Positions 24,748-32,296 of a DNA stretch of 32,296 nucleotides are shown here, one piece after another. A program made the translations under genes and the position numbers. The stretch spans positions 1-32,296 of the forward strand of contig CAYPXR010000078.1 in assembly GCA_964414585.1 (NCBI GenBank). The letters are read 5' to 3'. This stretch comes from DATEMU01 sp964414585 (lineage in GTDB: Bacteria; Planctomycetota; Phycisphaerae; UBA1845; UTPLA1). How positions within the stretch are numbered: position 1 is the stretch's first letter; the number at the start of each line of letters is the position of its first letter. A model generated the notes under the pieces. It worked only from the letters and a program-made list of their open reading frames with translations, was not told the DNA's origin and did no database searches.

Positions 24748-26630
24748 ACAAGCCCCTTACGTTCGCGGTCATCGCTCTCACCCTCGCGACCGTCGTCGCC
24801 CGCGCGCAATCACCCGCCGCCGGCGACGTTCAAATCGTCACGCCGAAGTTGGCCGACGACATTCTCGTCTATCGCCAATCGCTGCCGGAAGAGCGGCCGC
24901 CGCTTCGAGGTTGGCGAACGCCGATCCTGGAAAATGCCGGCCGAAAATGGCCTTTCGATGAACCGGATGCCGGCGCACCGCCGGAAATCCGCAAGGGCGC
25001 CGATCCTGTCGCGGTGCGACTGGCCTCCGACGGTCTTCTGCCGACGCTTGCAAAGGCGATCGAGTTCATCGGGCCGGCGCGATTCGGAAAAGACGCGGCG
25101 GCGGACACCGAAACGCTCCGATCGGTCGGTCTGCCGGTCGATCTCCTCCAATCCTTTTATCTGCCGGCCGCCAAAGACGGAAACGGCCACGCCATCATCA
25201 AGCACATCGCGGATCGCCTCACTTCGGGCTCATCCGCCGAATCGCTTCGCGGCGAATTGTCCGCCGCCGGTTTTCGATTCGCCAAAAGCGCGAACGGTTT
25301 TCGACTGGTCACGGAAAGCGGCGAGGAAGAGATCGGCCTCGTCCGCGTCCAGCTTTCCAAAGGCGAATATTGGCATGGCATTGGCGACGGCGGGGCGCTC
25401 GACATCATCCGCCAGCTTTCCGCAGCGCTGCCCGACGCGAATTTTCTTGTCAGCACGCAGCGCGATCAGACGACGCTCCTTACCGGCCTCGTGCGACTTT
25501 GGCCCGGCTTTCGACCCGAGCGGTTCACCGTCATCGCCGAGCCGATGAGCATCGGCCAGTGGGCACAGGACAACGGCAAGCCCGGCGTGATCGAATCGGA
25601 CACGACCGTCAAGCGGCGCGTCGTCACGCTCGTGCCGCGGTACACCAGCCGCGGCGACGACGGCTCGACGTTCATCCCCGGCGAATCCTTCATGGCCGAT
25701 GGATGGGCCGCCGCGGGGCTGAGCGTCATCCAATCGCCGCTCATCTTTCAGGGCGGCGACCTCATGGCCGTTCGTCATCCGAAGACGGGCGAGCGGACGC
25801 TGCTCATCGGCGAGGCGGAGATCTATCGCAACACGGCCATGGGCCTTTCGCGCGATCAGGCAATCGACGCTTTTCGCGTCGAGATGGGCGTCGATCGCTG
25901 CGTCGTGCTCCCATCCGTCTCCTACCACATTGATTACGAACTTACCGTCCGCGCGGTCGGCGATGAGCTGGTCGCTTTTGTCAACGACACACCAGGCATT
26001 TCGAAATCGATGGTTCTCACCGGCGTCGGCACGCTTCAGACGGCGGGGCTGCTGACAGAGGACGATGCCCGGTCCATCGGTTCCGCCATGACCCATGAAC
26101 ATTTTCGTGAAGCAATCGACCTGCTCGACCGGAAGGTTTTTCATGGCGCGCGGCAGCAGGGGCCATTCCCCGAATCGCTGGCGCGGCACTTCAGCAAGAG
26201 CCTGGCGGATTCCGGCGCGGGTCATCTTCAGCGATTTCTCCTGGCACTCGATCTTGTGATTGCCGAGACGGAGTCGGCGGGCGCGACGCCGACGGACCCC
26301 AACTTTGCCGAATACGTCGCCGCGATCCGCCGTCGCGACGCCGACCGCAAGCGGCTGCACCAGCAGCTTGCCGATCTCGGTTGGCGCGTCGTCGGCATTC
26401 CCAGCCTCGGTGAGGCCGAGCGGAGCATTAATTATGTCAACGGAATTCAGGCCAGGGGGATGTATCTGATGCCCGCGTTCGGCGGTTATTATGACGCGTA
26501 CGACTCCACGGCACAAAAAGCATTTGAACAAATCCTGGGCCCCGAGGTCCGAGTCGTGCCCATCCTCAGCGCCGAGAGCCAGCGGCGCAACGGCGCGGTG
26601 CACTGCGCGGCGAGTGTCTATCCAAAATAG
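24744..26630 (+). CDS. Secreted deiminase-like protein (peptidylarginine/agmatine deiminase superfamily)
   Basis: A 628-residue protein with a cleavable signal peptide (MNKPLTFAVIALTLATVV). Its C-terminal part has the catalytic pattern of the guanidino-group-modifying fold: D276 in QWAQDNG, the GGD of LIFQGGDLMA (337-339), H395-x-D397 in SYHIDYE, and C621 in GAVHCAAS near the end. In porphyromonad peptidylarginine deiminase and agmatine deiminases, Asp, His-x-Asp and Cys occupy the same order. The first 250 or so residues are an extra domain I do not recognise. The reaction (deimination of arginine or a guanidino compound outside the cytoplasm) is inferred from the motifs, and the substrate is unknown. 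It is the last gene of the coupled set starting with the oxidoreductase. Confidence 0.7.
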   Translation: MNKPLTFAVIALTLATVVARAQSPAAGDVQIVTPKLADDILVYRQSLPEERPPLRGWRTPILENAGRKWPFDEPDAGAPPEIRKGADPVAVRLASDGLLPTLAKAIEFIGPARFGKDAAADTETLRSVGLPVDLLQSFYLPAAKDGNGHAIIKHIADRLTSGSSAESLRGELSAAGFRFAKSANGFRLVTESGEEEIGLVRVQLSKGEYWHGIGDGGALDIIRQLSAALPDANFLVSTQRDQTTLLTGLVRLWPGFRPERFTVIAEPMSIGQWAQDNGKPGVIESDTTVKRRVVTLVPRYTSRGDDGSTFIPGESFMADGWAAAGLSVIQSPLIFQGGDLMAVRHPKTGERTLLIGEAEIYRNTAMGLSRDQAIDAFRVEMGVDRCVVLPSVSYHIDYELTVRAVGDELVAFVNDTPGISKSMVLTGVGTLQTAGLLTEDDARSIGSAMTHEHFREAIDLLDRKVFHGARQQGPFPESLARHFSKSLADSGAGHLQRFLLALDLVIAETESAGATPTDPNFAEYVAAIRRRDADRKRLHQQLADLGWRVVGIPSLGEAERSINYVNGIQARGMYLMPAFGGYYDAYDSTAQKAFEQILGPEVRVVPILSAESQRRNGAVHCAASVYPK

Positions 26631-26665
26631 CGGCGACCTTTCGGCCTGCCATAGGTTTGCCGCTC

Positions 26666-27136
26666 TTAGGCTGGGTTTTTCATCAGCGTCGCGTTGCCCT
26701 GCTGCGTACTGACGGTGGTGTTAGTGAAGATGATCTGAACTTCCGTGCTCAATGTTCCATTGGCCGACAGAAAGTCGTCGCTGAACGTTCCGTTGAATTT
26801 GAACACACCGTCACCGGGGAAGGTCTTCGGCGTCATGAGGATTTCGACGGCCTTCCCGCTGACGACGGAATGAAGTTGCAGGTTTTTCTCGATGATCGTG
26901 GTGGGGTCGCCGAGGAGGGAGGCGGTTTCCGTCGAGATCTGCGTCAGAACGCCATTGCCGTCAAAAACCAACTGCTTGCGCGAAAAGCCCAGGTCCTTCC
27001 GTTCCGGGGTCAGCGTCCACGTCCCCGCCAGGACCGCTTCCGGCGGCGGCACCTGCGGCACGGTCTCGCAGCCGGCTGTTGCGAAACTCCCCGCAAGAAT
27101 CAGGAGAAAAATCCATTTGTTGAGTTTCGCCACCAT
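26666..27136 (-). CDS. Small lipoprotein, unknown function
   Basis: A 156-residue protein with a typical lipoprotein signal: basic start (MVAKLNKW), hydrophobic core (IFLLILAGSF) and the lipobox ATAGC, with C22 as the predicted lipidated residue. The mature part reads like a small beta-barrel of the lipocalin-like type (AGTWTLTPERKDLG ... FKFNGTFSDDFLSANGTLS), which would sit at the outer membrane. The ATG at 27136 was chosen because the signal peptide starts there. The frame is open 75 bases further upstream with no signal character. It converges on the deiminase-like gene and is divergent from the DUF4198/FmdE-like gene. Confidence 0.8.
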   Translation of the reverse strand: MVAKLNKWIFLLILAGSFATAGCETVPQVPPPEAVLAGTWTLTPERKDLGFSRKQLVFDGNGVLTQISTETASLLGDPTTIIEKNLQLHSVVSGKAVEILMTPKTFPGDGVFKFNGTFSDDFLSANGTLSTEVQIIFTNTTVSTQQGNATLMKNPA

Positions 27137-27295
27137 GATTTGAATATCCCCAAAAAAACAAGACCGCTGCAAAGCGCTATTAGCATAGTCGATCCGGCGT
27201 GCACCGCCCATCCCATGACATCAAAACCGCCCCGACCCGGCTGCCACCGGCCCCGGCCTCCTGGGTATAAACCCTCGTCGCAGCGAGTGGGACGG

Positions 27296-28609
27296 ATGTC
27301 GAAGATTGTGAAAACCCGGCCGTTCGCATTCCTGTTCACCCAGGCGGTCTGGGCGCTGGCCTTGCCCTTCACTCCCTCCCTCGCCAGCGCCCATGACTCC
27401 TGGCTCATTGCCGACAGGTCCACCGCCAACGACGGCGACGTCGTCTGGCTCTCCTTCGTGACCGGCGAAGTATTTCCGCTCGGCGAGAAGGCCACCGAGG
27501 CTTCGCGCGTCGCGCAGTTCGTCGACCGCGTCGGGGACAAGACCGTTTCCGTTACCGGCTACAAACCGCAGGACAAAGGGCTCTCCGTCCGCCGTCCGAT
27601 CGCCGGCGCCGGTCTTCACGTCATCGGTTGCGCGCTGTCGCCAAACCCCATTGAGATGACGCCGAAGAAATTCGAGGAGTATCTCCGCTCCGAGCGCGCC
27701 GAGTCGGCGCTCGCCTCCTTTCAGAAAAGCCGGCTTCACGCCGCGACCGCGGCTGAAACCGTTGTTGAAGAGTACACCAAGTTCGCCAAGACGATGATCG
27801 AAGTCTCGCCCGCGGAGGAGGAAGATGACGGCTTTTCAACGCCGCTCGGCCATCGCCTGGAGATCGTGCCGCTGACCAACCCCTGCGGCTGGAAGGCCGG
27901 GCAGAAGGTCAAGGTCAAAGTCCTCTTTGACGGCTACCCCTGGCCCGATGTGAACGTCGCCGCCGGTCACGAAGACCGCAAGGCGGACGATTACGCTTCG
28001 CAAACGCGCACCGACGCCAAGGGCATCGCCTCGATTGAGTTGACCAGGCCCGCGCACTGGTTTCTTAACGCCCACGTCATCCGACCGACCGACGGCCTGG
28101 GCAAAGTGAAATGGGAAAGCTTCTGGGCCAGCCTGACCTTCCGCGCCACCGGCCAGACGAGCGTCAACCGCAACCTGCAATCGATTCGCGCGCTTCACGG
28201 CCGGCTCGATCCCGGCGCGGTCGCGGGCTATCGCATCGGGCAGCGCGCCCTCGCCGAACTCGGCCTTGCATCGGGATCATCGGATTTGCTGGCGATCCAT
28301 CGAGCGGCGCTCAACTCGCAATTCGCCGCCATGCTCGACGGCATCCAGGCCGCGACGGGCGCGACGCTCGGCCGCCTCAACCTGCGGATGGTGGAATCCG
28401 ACACCAAGCCGGTCGAGACCATTTTTTCCAACAAGTCGACGGGGCACAGCGTCGTGATTCGTTTGTCGAAGGCCGGTCTCGGAATGGTGTCGTTGCCCGA
28501 CGGCAAGGAATCTGAAGCGCGGGCATTGAAGCTGGCGACGATGCGGGACGACGAGTTGTTTGATGTGATGCCGGGGCGGGATGAATTAAGAATGGCGAAT
28601 AGCGAATAG
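27296..28609 (+). CDS. Exported DUF4198 protein fused to a degenerate FmdE-like domain
   Basis: A 437-residue exported protein. After the signal peptide (MSKIVKTRPFAFLF...) the mature chain opens with AHDSWLIAD, the hallmark of the DUF4198/NikM-type family, a beta-rich periplasmic domain linked to metal uptake. It runs to about residue 265 (LEIVPLTNP..., VLFDGYPWPDVNV, TDAKGIASIEL). Residues about 297-410 match FmdE-like domains (LHGRLDPGAVAGYRIGQRAL, GATLGRLNLR, FSNKSTGHSVVIRL). The usual HGH-x-CPG metal site is HGRLDPG here, so the Cys ligand is lost. The last residues (ELRMANSE) and the TAG stop come from the repeat at 28591. Divergent from the lipoprotein gene. Confidence 0.7.
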   Translation: MSKIVKTRPFAFLFTQAVWALALPFTPSLASAHDSWLIADRSTANDGDVVWLSFVTGEVFPLGEKATEASRVAQFVDRVGDKTVSVTGYKPQDKGLSVRRPIAGAGLHVIGCALSPNPIEMTPKKFEEYLRSERAESALASFQKSRLHAATAAETVVEEYTKFAKTMIEVSPAEEEDDGFSTPLGHRLEIVPLTNPCGWKAGQKVKVKVLFDGYPWPDVNVAAGHEDRKADDYASQTRTDAKGIASIELTRPAHWFLNAHVIRPTDGLGKVKWESFWASLTFRATGQTSVNRNLQSIRALHGRLDPGAVAGYRIGQRALAELGLASGSSDLLAIHRAALNSQFAAMLDGIQAATGATLGRLNLRMVESDTKPVETIFSNKSTGHSVVIRLSKAGLGMVSLPDGKESEARALKLATMRDDELFDVMPGRDELRMANSE

Positions 28610-28669
28610 CGAAGGAGATGCTACGCGGTTTCCAAAATTCGCTATTCGCTATTGGTCATTCGCTATTTC
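28591..28669. repeat. Palindromic heptad element at a gene end (family E)
   Basis: The left arm is AATGGCG, AATAGCG, AATAGCG (28591-28611). The right arm is TTCGCTA, TTCGCTA, TTGGTCA, TTCGCTA (28638-28665). It lies between two convergent genes and supplies the stop codon of the first (TAG 28607-28609). The hairpin might also act as a bidirectional transcription barrier. Confidence 0.85.
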
Positions 28670-28676
28670 TCCCCCC

Positions 28677-29102
28677 TCATTCCCCAGGCGGTCCGCGGGA
28701 ATGCGGCGCCGCAGTCGTGTGGCGAAGCAGGTCCTCATCCTGATCGGCGCGAGTGATTCCTCCCTGACCGTAGTTGGGAAGATCACCGGTTCCCGGGATC
28801 GTCGTCCGTGACGGATCCCGGCTCTTCGTGCGCGCGAGGCCGACGGCATCCTCCGTTTCCACGCGCGCGCGACGTTCGTTCAGTAGCGGCAGGACGCCAT
28901 CCTCCGTGACGGCATCCTGCCGATCGGCCGTTGTGGAAGTCTTTTTCGGCCCACGATTCGCGCCTCCCGGCGATTCATACGCCAGGACCGCGAACACACC
29001 TCCCGCCACGAGTGCCGCGGCGAGACGGCCGTAGAACTGAATCGTCTTTCCCACGCCCTCCGAATGCCGCCGTCCGCCTCCGTTGGTAATTGGCGTAGAC
29101 AT
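28677..29102 (-). CDS. Small single-pass membrane protein, unknown
   Basis: A 141-residue protein. About 20 polar residues (MSTPITNGGGRRHSEG) are followed by one transmembrane helix (roughly 23-42, FYGRLAAALVAGGVFAVLAY) and a long hydrophilic, charged tail that looks disordered (Thr/Asp/Arg-rich). I chose the ATG at 29102 because GGAG lies eight bases upstream. The frame is open further upstream without support. No domain is recognised. It ends next to the 28591 repeat and lies downstream of the MgtC-type gene on the same strand, about 170 bases apart, so co-transcription is possible. Confidence 0.55.
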   Translation of the reverse strand: MSTPITNGGGRRHSEGVGKTIQFYGRLAAALVAGGVFAVLAYESPGGANRGPKKTSTTADRQDAVTEDGVLPLLNERRARVETEDAVGLARTKSRDPSRTTIPGTGDLPNYGQGGITRADQDEDLLRHTTAAPHSRGPPGE

Positions 29103-29275
29103 GTCGCGGCTCCTGTAGATTTGTTCGATGTCGAACCGAACACTTCCGGCATAGTGCATCGGCGGAGTCTGCCTGCCGGGCGGAAGGAACGCCGGATGAA
29201 ATTCGCGACAGCATGGTCGGGAGGCCGAGGCCCGACCGCGACTATCAGCCTCAAAAACGCGGGCGGGGGCGATTA

Positions 29276-29965
29276 TCAGGTTTGCGAGAAGCGAATGACG
29301 GCCTTCAGGGCGAGCAGCTCATTCATGAACGGATGGTGGTCCGGGTGGGCATCGCAGTATTTGAGAATCGCCCGGCCCTGGGGACCTTCGCCTTCTTCGA
29401 AATGAACCCTGCCCTCCTGCAGGAACTCTTCGAGCATGGTTTGAATGGTGAGCCGGGTCCGGCCGCCGTCGGACTCGTAGTCGATTTGGAGCGTCTTGTA
29501 GTGACAAGGCCCCAGCGCGATACGGTCGAGCAATTTCGACATGCGGAGGACGAGGAAGATGAGAATCGTAAAGAACAGGGCGGCGGCGATGTGACCGCTT
29601 CCGACGATGACGCCGACGGCGGCGGTCGCCCAGATGCTGGCGCCGGTGGTGATGCCGATGAGCAGGCCGCCTTCCTGGATAATGGCCCCCGCACCCAGGA
29701 AGCCGATCCCCGTGACGATCTGCGCGGCGATGCGCGAAGGATCACCCTTATCGGTGGTCATCAGGACCGATCCCTGGGTGAAGATCGCGGAACCGAAACA
29801 GATGAGGATGAGCGTGCGCATGCCGGCGGGCTTGCGTGCCCGTTGCCGCTCGACTCCGATGATGCCGCCGCAAAGCACCGCGGCAAGGGCAACGACGACG
29901 CCGGTCCAGTGGCTGGGCACCAACTTTTGAATGTCGCCCAAATAGGGCCAGAGCGTGTCGAGCAT
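29276..29965 (-). CDS. MgtC/SapB-family membrane protein
   Basis: A 229-residue inner-membrane protein. Four or five transmembrane helices cover residues about 20-145 and carry the family core: GGIIGVERQRARKPAGMRT, then QIVTGIGFLGAGAIIQEG, then GITTGASIWATAAVGVIVGSG. The C-terminal soluble part (about 150-229) is the usual cytoplasmic extension. MgtC of Salmonella is a virulence factor for growth at low magnesium that acts on the F-type ATP synthase, while many environmental homologues have unknown roles. The length is normal. The ATG at 29965 has no strong ribosome site. Divergent from the UDP-sugar dehydrogenase, 126 bases away. Confidence 0.9.
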   Translation of the reverse strand: MLDTLWPYLGDIQKLVPSHWTGVVVALAAVLCGGIIGVERQRARKPAGMRTLILICFGSAIFTQGSVLMTTDKGDPSRIAAQIVTGIGFLGAGAIIQEGGLLIGITTGASIWATAAVGVIVGSGHIAAALFFTILIFLVLRMSKLLDRIALGPCHYKTLQIDYESDGGRTRLTIQTMLEEFLQEGRVHFEEGEGPQGRAILKYCDAHPDHHPFMNELLALKAVIRFSQT

Positions 29966-30013
29966 TTAAGGATCGTCGGCAGGGGGGTCGGAACGACTTG
30001 ATTCCCAGTCCGC

Positions 30014-30042
30014 TTGCCTCGGATTCTCGCGTCCTTTCTAAT
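30014..30042 (+). promoter_or_regulatory. Predicted promoter of the UDP-sugar dehydrogenase gene
   Basis: TTGCCT (30014-30019) and TCTAAT (30037-30042) are separated by 17 bases, matching the sigma-70 type consensus at 4/6 and 5/6 positions. Transcription would start near 30049, leaving a 40-base leader with AAGGAG at 30080-30085. Confidence 0.45.
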
Positions 30043-30091
30043 CTTGTGCCCGCCTAACCGCGGACAGGACGTTTGATCTAAGGAGACGCCT

Positions 30092-31414
30092 TTGGATATT
30101 GCCGCTTTGGAGAACAAAATTCGCCGGAAGAAGGCCCTCGTCGGCATCATGGGCATGGGCTACGTCGGCCTGCCGCTGGTGCGGACCTTCGCCAACGCCG
30201 GATTTCGCTGCCTGGGCTTCGACATCGACCCGGCCAAGGTCAGGATGCTCAACGCCGGCAAGAGCTACATCAAGCACATTCCCAACTCGATGATTCAGGG
30301 GCTCCTCCGCGCCGGGCGCTTCCGCGCGACGGCGAATTTCAAGGAGCTGCGCAAGCCCGACGCGATCATCATCTGCGTGCCGACGCCGCTGTCCAAGAGC
30401 CGCGACCCGGACATGAGCTACGTCGAGTCGACGGCACAGGCGGTCGCGAAAACGCTGCGCCGCGGACAGCTCATCGTGTTGGAGTCGACGACTTACCCCG
30501 GCACGGCCCGCGAACTCGTCAAGCCGATTCTGGAACAGGGCGGCAGGCTCAAGGCGGGGCGCGATTTCTTTCTGGCCTTCAGCCCGGAGCGCGAGGACCC
30601 GGGTCGCAAAGATTATTCAACGGAGACGATTCCCAAAGTTGTCGGTGGTCTGGACGCGAAGAGCCGCCGGCTCGCCGTCGCACTTTACTCGGGCGCGATC
30701 AGCCGCGTCGTGCCGGTCTCGACCTGCGAGATCGCCGAGGCGGCGAAGATCGTCGAGAACGTCTACCGGTGCGTGAACATCGCGATGGTCAACGAACTCA
30801 AGGTGCTCTTCGACAAGATGGGCATCGACGTCTGGGAAGTGATCAACGCGGCAAAGACCAAGCCCTTCGGATTCTCCGCGTTTTATCCCGGCCCCGGCCT
30901 CGGCGGGCATTGCATCCCGATCGACCCATTCTATCTGACGTGGAAGGCGCGGCAGTATGGCGAGCCGACGCGATTCATCGAACTGGCCGGCGAGATCAAC
31001 ACCGCCATGCCGGAATACGTCGTCACCAAGTTGTCGGATGCGCTGAACAAGCGTCGCAAGCCGCTTTCCGGCTCGCGCGTGCTGGTCCTCGGCCTGGCTT
31101 ACAAGAAAGATGTGGACGATTTGCGCGAAAGCCCCAGCATTGAATTGATCGAACTCCTCCGCGAGCATGGCGCCAAGGTCGACTACAACGACCCGCACAT
31201 TCCCAAGACCCATCGCGGCCGCGAACACGATCTGGGTTTGAAATCCGTCCCACTCACGGCCGCGTCGCTAAAGCGCTACGACGCCGTGCTGATCTCGACG
31301 GATCATTCGGCGTACGACTACGACATGATCGTCCGCAACAGCAAGCTCGTCGTGGATTCACGAAATGCGACCGTCGGCGTGCGCACGGGACGCGAAAAGA
31401 TCGTCAAGGCTTAA
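30092..31414 (+). CDS. UDP-sugar (UDP-N-acetylglucosamine-type) 6-dehydrogenase
   Basis: A 440-residue NAD-dependent enzyme of the UDP-glucose/UDP-HexNAc dehydrogenase family, oxidising C6 of a nucleotide sugar to a uronic acid for surface polysaccharide. The NAD site is GIMGMGYVGLPL. VPTPLSKSRDPDMSYV and STTYPGT follow. The catalytic cysteine is C274 in GGHCIPIDP, and the C-terminal domain has LGLAYKKDVDDLRESP. The last motif and the GLGGHCIPIDP loop are closer to WbpA/WecC-type (UDP-HexNAc) enzymes than to Ugd. The TTG start is fixed by AAGGAG (30080-30085) six bases upstream. No glycosyltransferase or epimerase is visible in the window. The 3' end overlaps the convergent next gene by 11 bases. 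Confidence 0.93.
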   Translation: MDIAALENKIRRKKALVGIMGMGYVGLPLVRTFANAGFRCLGFDIDPAKVRMLNAGKSYIKHIPNSMIQGLLRAGRFRATANFKELRKPDAIIICVPTPLSKSRDPDMSYVESTAQAVAKTLRRGQLIVLESTTYPGTARELVKPILEQGGRLKAGRDFFLAFSPEREDPGRKDYSTETIPKVVGGLDAKSRRLAVALYSGAISRVVPVSTCEIAEAAKIVENVYRCVNIAMVNELKVLFDKMGIDVWEVINAAKTKPFGFSAFYPGPGLGGHCIPIDPFYLTWKARQYGEPTRFIELAGEINTAMPEYVVTKLSDALNKRRKPLSGSRVLVLGLAYKKDVDDLRESPSIELIELLREHGAKVDYNDPHIPKTHRGREHDLGLKSVPLTAASLKRYDAVLISTDHSAYDYDMIVRNSKLVVDSRNATVGVRTGREKIVKA

Positions 31415-32296
31415 CGCGACTGCCGATGCGCGATCCGGCCTGGGCGGCTCTTTCCAGAATCGCCCTGAAACCATCGTGCGATTGAAGTTGCAGGGCGTAG
31501 GACCGTTCCGTCGCGCCTCCTTTGGCACGCATCAGGCGAATGAGCGCGGGGCGATCAGCGTCTTGCCCACGGGTCGAATCCGGCGACATGGCCACGAGCG
31601 GACTCAGCCTTTCGAAGGCCGCTCGCTCTTCGACGGGCCATCGCGACAAGCCGACGACCCTTAGAGACTTAATCGCTCGCCGGACGGCCCATGCCTCCGC
31701 CTTTTCTCGATCACCGGCAAATCGCTTTCCGATCCACTGCGTCACCGCCAGACCAATATCGATAATCTCCGGCGCATTTCGACCGGCGTTGCGCGCCGAT
31801 GGCAGGTCGAATCGAAGTTTCGCCCGCGCGAGCCGGCGAAGCGCGGACGGCGGCGATCGATAACGCCGTCCGCCTGAAAGGCGGCGATGCTCTTCTTCGG
31901 CCAAGCTCGCTGTTCTCGGGTCCATGGGACGAAAACCCAGCCGGTAATAAAACCAGAAGGCGCCGGATCGGATCGCGTCGGTATTGCCGGCCCCGAACTG
32001 GAAGGGATCCACCGTGAAATAGGCGGGCCGAAACAGATGACGGTAGACGCGGAGGACCTGCGCGAACGCCAGCGCCGATTCACCGCCGCGGAACTCATCA
32101 AAGATGTTGACGCCGATCTCACAACGTTGCATGAATGGCCAGCCCCCGCCATAGCCGATCGGCACCCGGTTGCGGGCCACGACAAAACCGAAATAGCTCT
32201 CGATCGGCAGTCGCCGGCCGGGCCGCATCCCAAACACGGCGACGTCGATGCCCCGCGCCAACCGCAACAGATAGACCTCGCGCTCGTTGGCGTACG
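31404..32296 (-). CDS. Unrecognised protein, 5' end beyond the window (possible acyltransferase-like fold)
   Basis: At least 297 residues, reading without a stop to the window edge, so the start is missing. A TTG at 32267 is available but has no support as a start. The visible N-terminal half includes YFGFVVARNRVPIGYGGG, then FTVDPFQFGAGN and GAFWFYYRLGFRP. The last resembles the end of a GNAT-type acetyltransferase fold, where Y-x-x-LGF is common. The C-terminal half is helical and Arg/Ala-rich with no recognised motif. I would not assign a function. Convergent and overlapping with the UDP-sugar dehydrogenase gene, whose TAA lies in its last codons. Confidence 0.55.
   Translation of the reverse strand, partial: YANEREVYLLRLARGIDVAVFGMRPGRRLPIESYFGFVVARNRVPIGYGGGWPFMQRCEIGVNIFDEFRGGESALAFAQVLRVYRHLFRPAYFTVDPFQFGAGNTDAIRSGAFWFYYRLGFRPMDPRTASLAEEEHRRLSGGRRYRSPPSALRRLARAKLRFDLPSARNAGRNAPEIIDIGLAVTQWIGKRFAGDREKAEAWAVRRAIKSLRVVGLSRWPVEERAAFERLSPLVAMSPDSTRGQDADRPALIRLMRAKGGATERSYALQLQSHDGFRAILERAAQAGSRIGSRVKP

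Overview
The window looks like a chromosomal segment of a planctomycete or a close relative in the PVC group. This is inferred from gene content, not from a marker gene. The evidence is a high-GC genome, a large secreted repeat protein ending in a dockerin-like DINGDGKADGAD segment, an exported CCG-type oxidoreductase neighbourhood, a tandem (four-ABC-module) UvrA of the kind I recall from Chlamydiae and relatives, and many short repeats that code for QSRDRKGAP-, ELRMTNYE- and SLKPQA-like peptides inside housekeeping proteins.

Layout. 1-558: no convincing gene; a hairpin-rich stretch and a tandem octamer repeat. 559-1976: an exported, C-terminally anchored protein translationally coupled to a small SHOCT-type membrane protein. 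2087-3861: clpX and a small zinc ribbon. 3986-4058: a CAT-anticodon tRNA that looks like the lysidine tRNA-Ile2. 4219-7098: a 959-residue secreted repeat protein with Ig-like and dockerin-like ends. 7106-8783 (minus): cysK then cysC, both sulfur assimilation. 8968-16696: a uvrA locus in which the first ABC module is a separate gene, two small coupled genes (a helical protein and a nucleotidyltransferase-fold protein) follow, and the remaining three ABC modules plus a duplicated C-terminal domain form one 1677-residue protein. 16761-18179: fumC, converging on mnmG (18169-20055, minus). 20118-26630: rlmN-family gene, a fused FAD/Fe-S oxidoreductase, a small membrane protein and a secreted deiminase-like enzyme, the last three joined by ATGA overlaps. 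26666-29965: a lipoprotein, a DUF4198/FmdE-like fusion, a small membrane protein and an MgtC-type protein. 30092 to the end: a UDP-sugar dehydrogenase and an incomplete unrecognised gene.

Two things stand out. First, the four-module UvrA is split exactly at an inter-module linker by a coupled two-gene cassette, with every junction keeping translation continuous. Second, at least ten copies of short repeats of several families, most with a 7-bp period, sit in linkers, loops and gene ends without breaking the frame, and in two places supply the stop or start codon of a gene. Within one coupled gene, the 21221-24304 oxidoreductase, four such elements from three families are read through. They resemble the in-frame palindromic elements known from Rickettsia, but the sequences differ.
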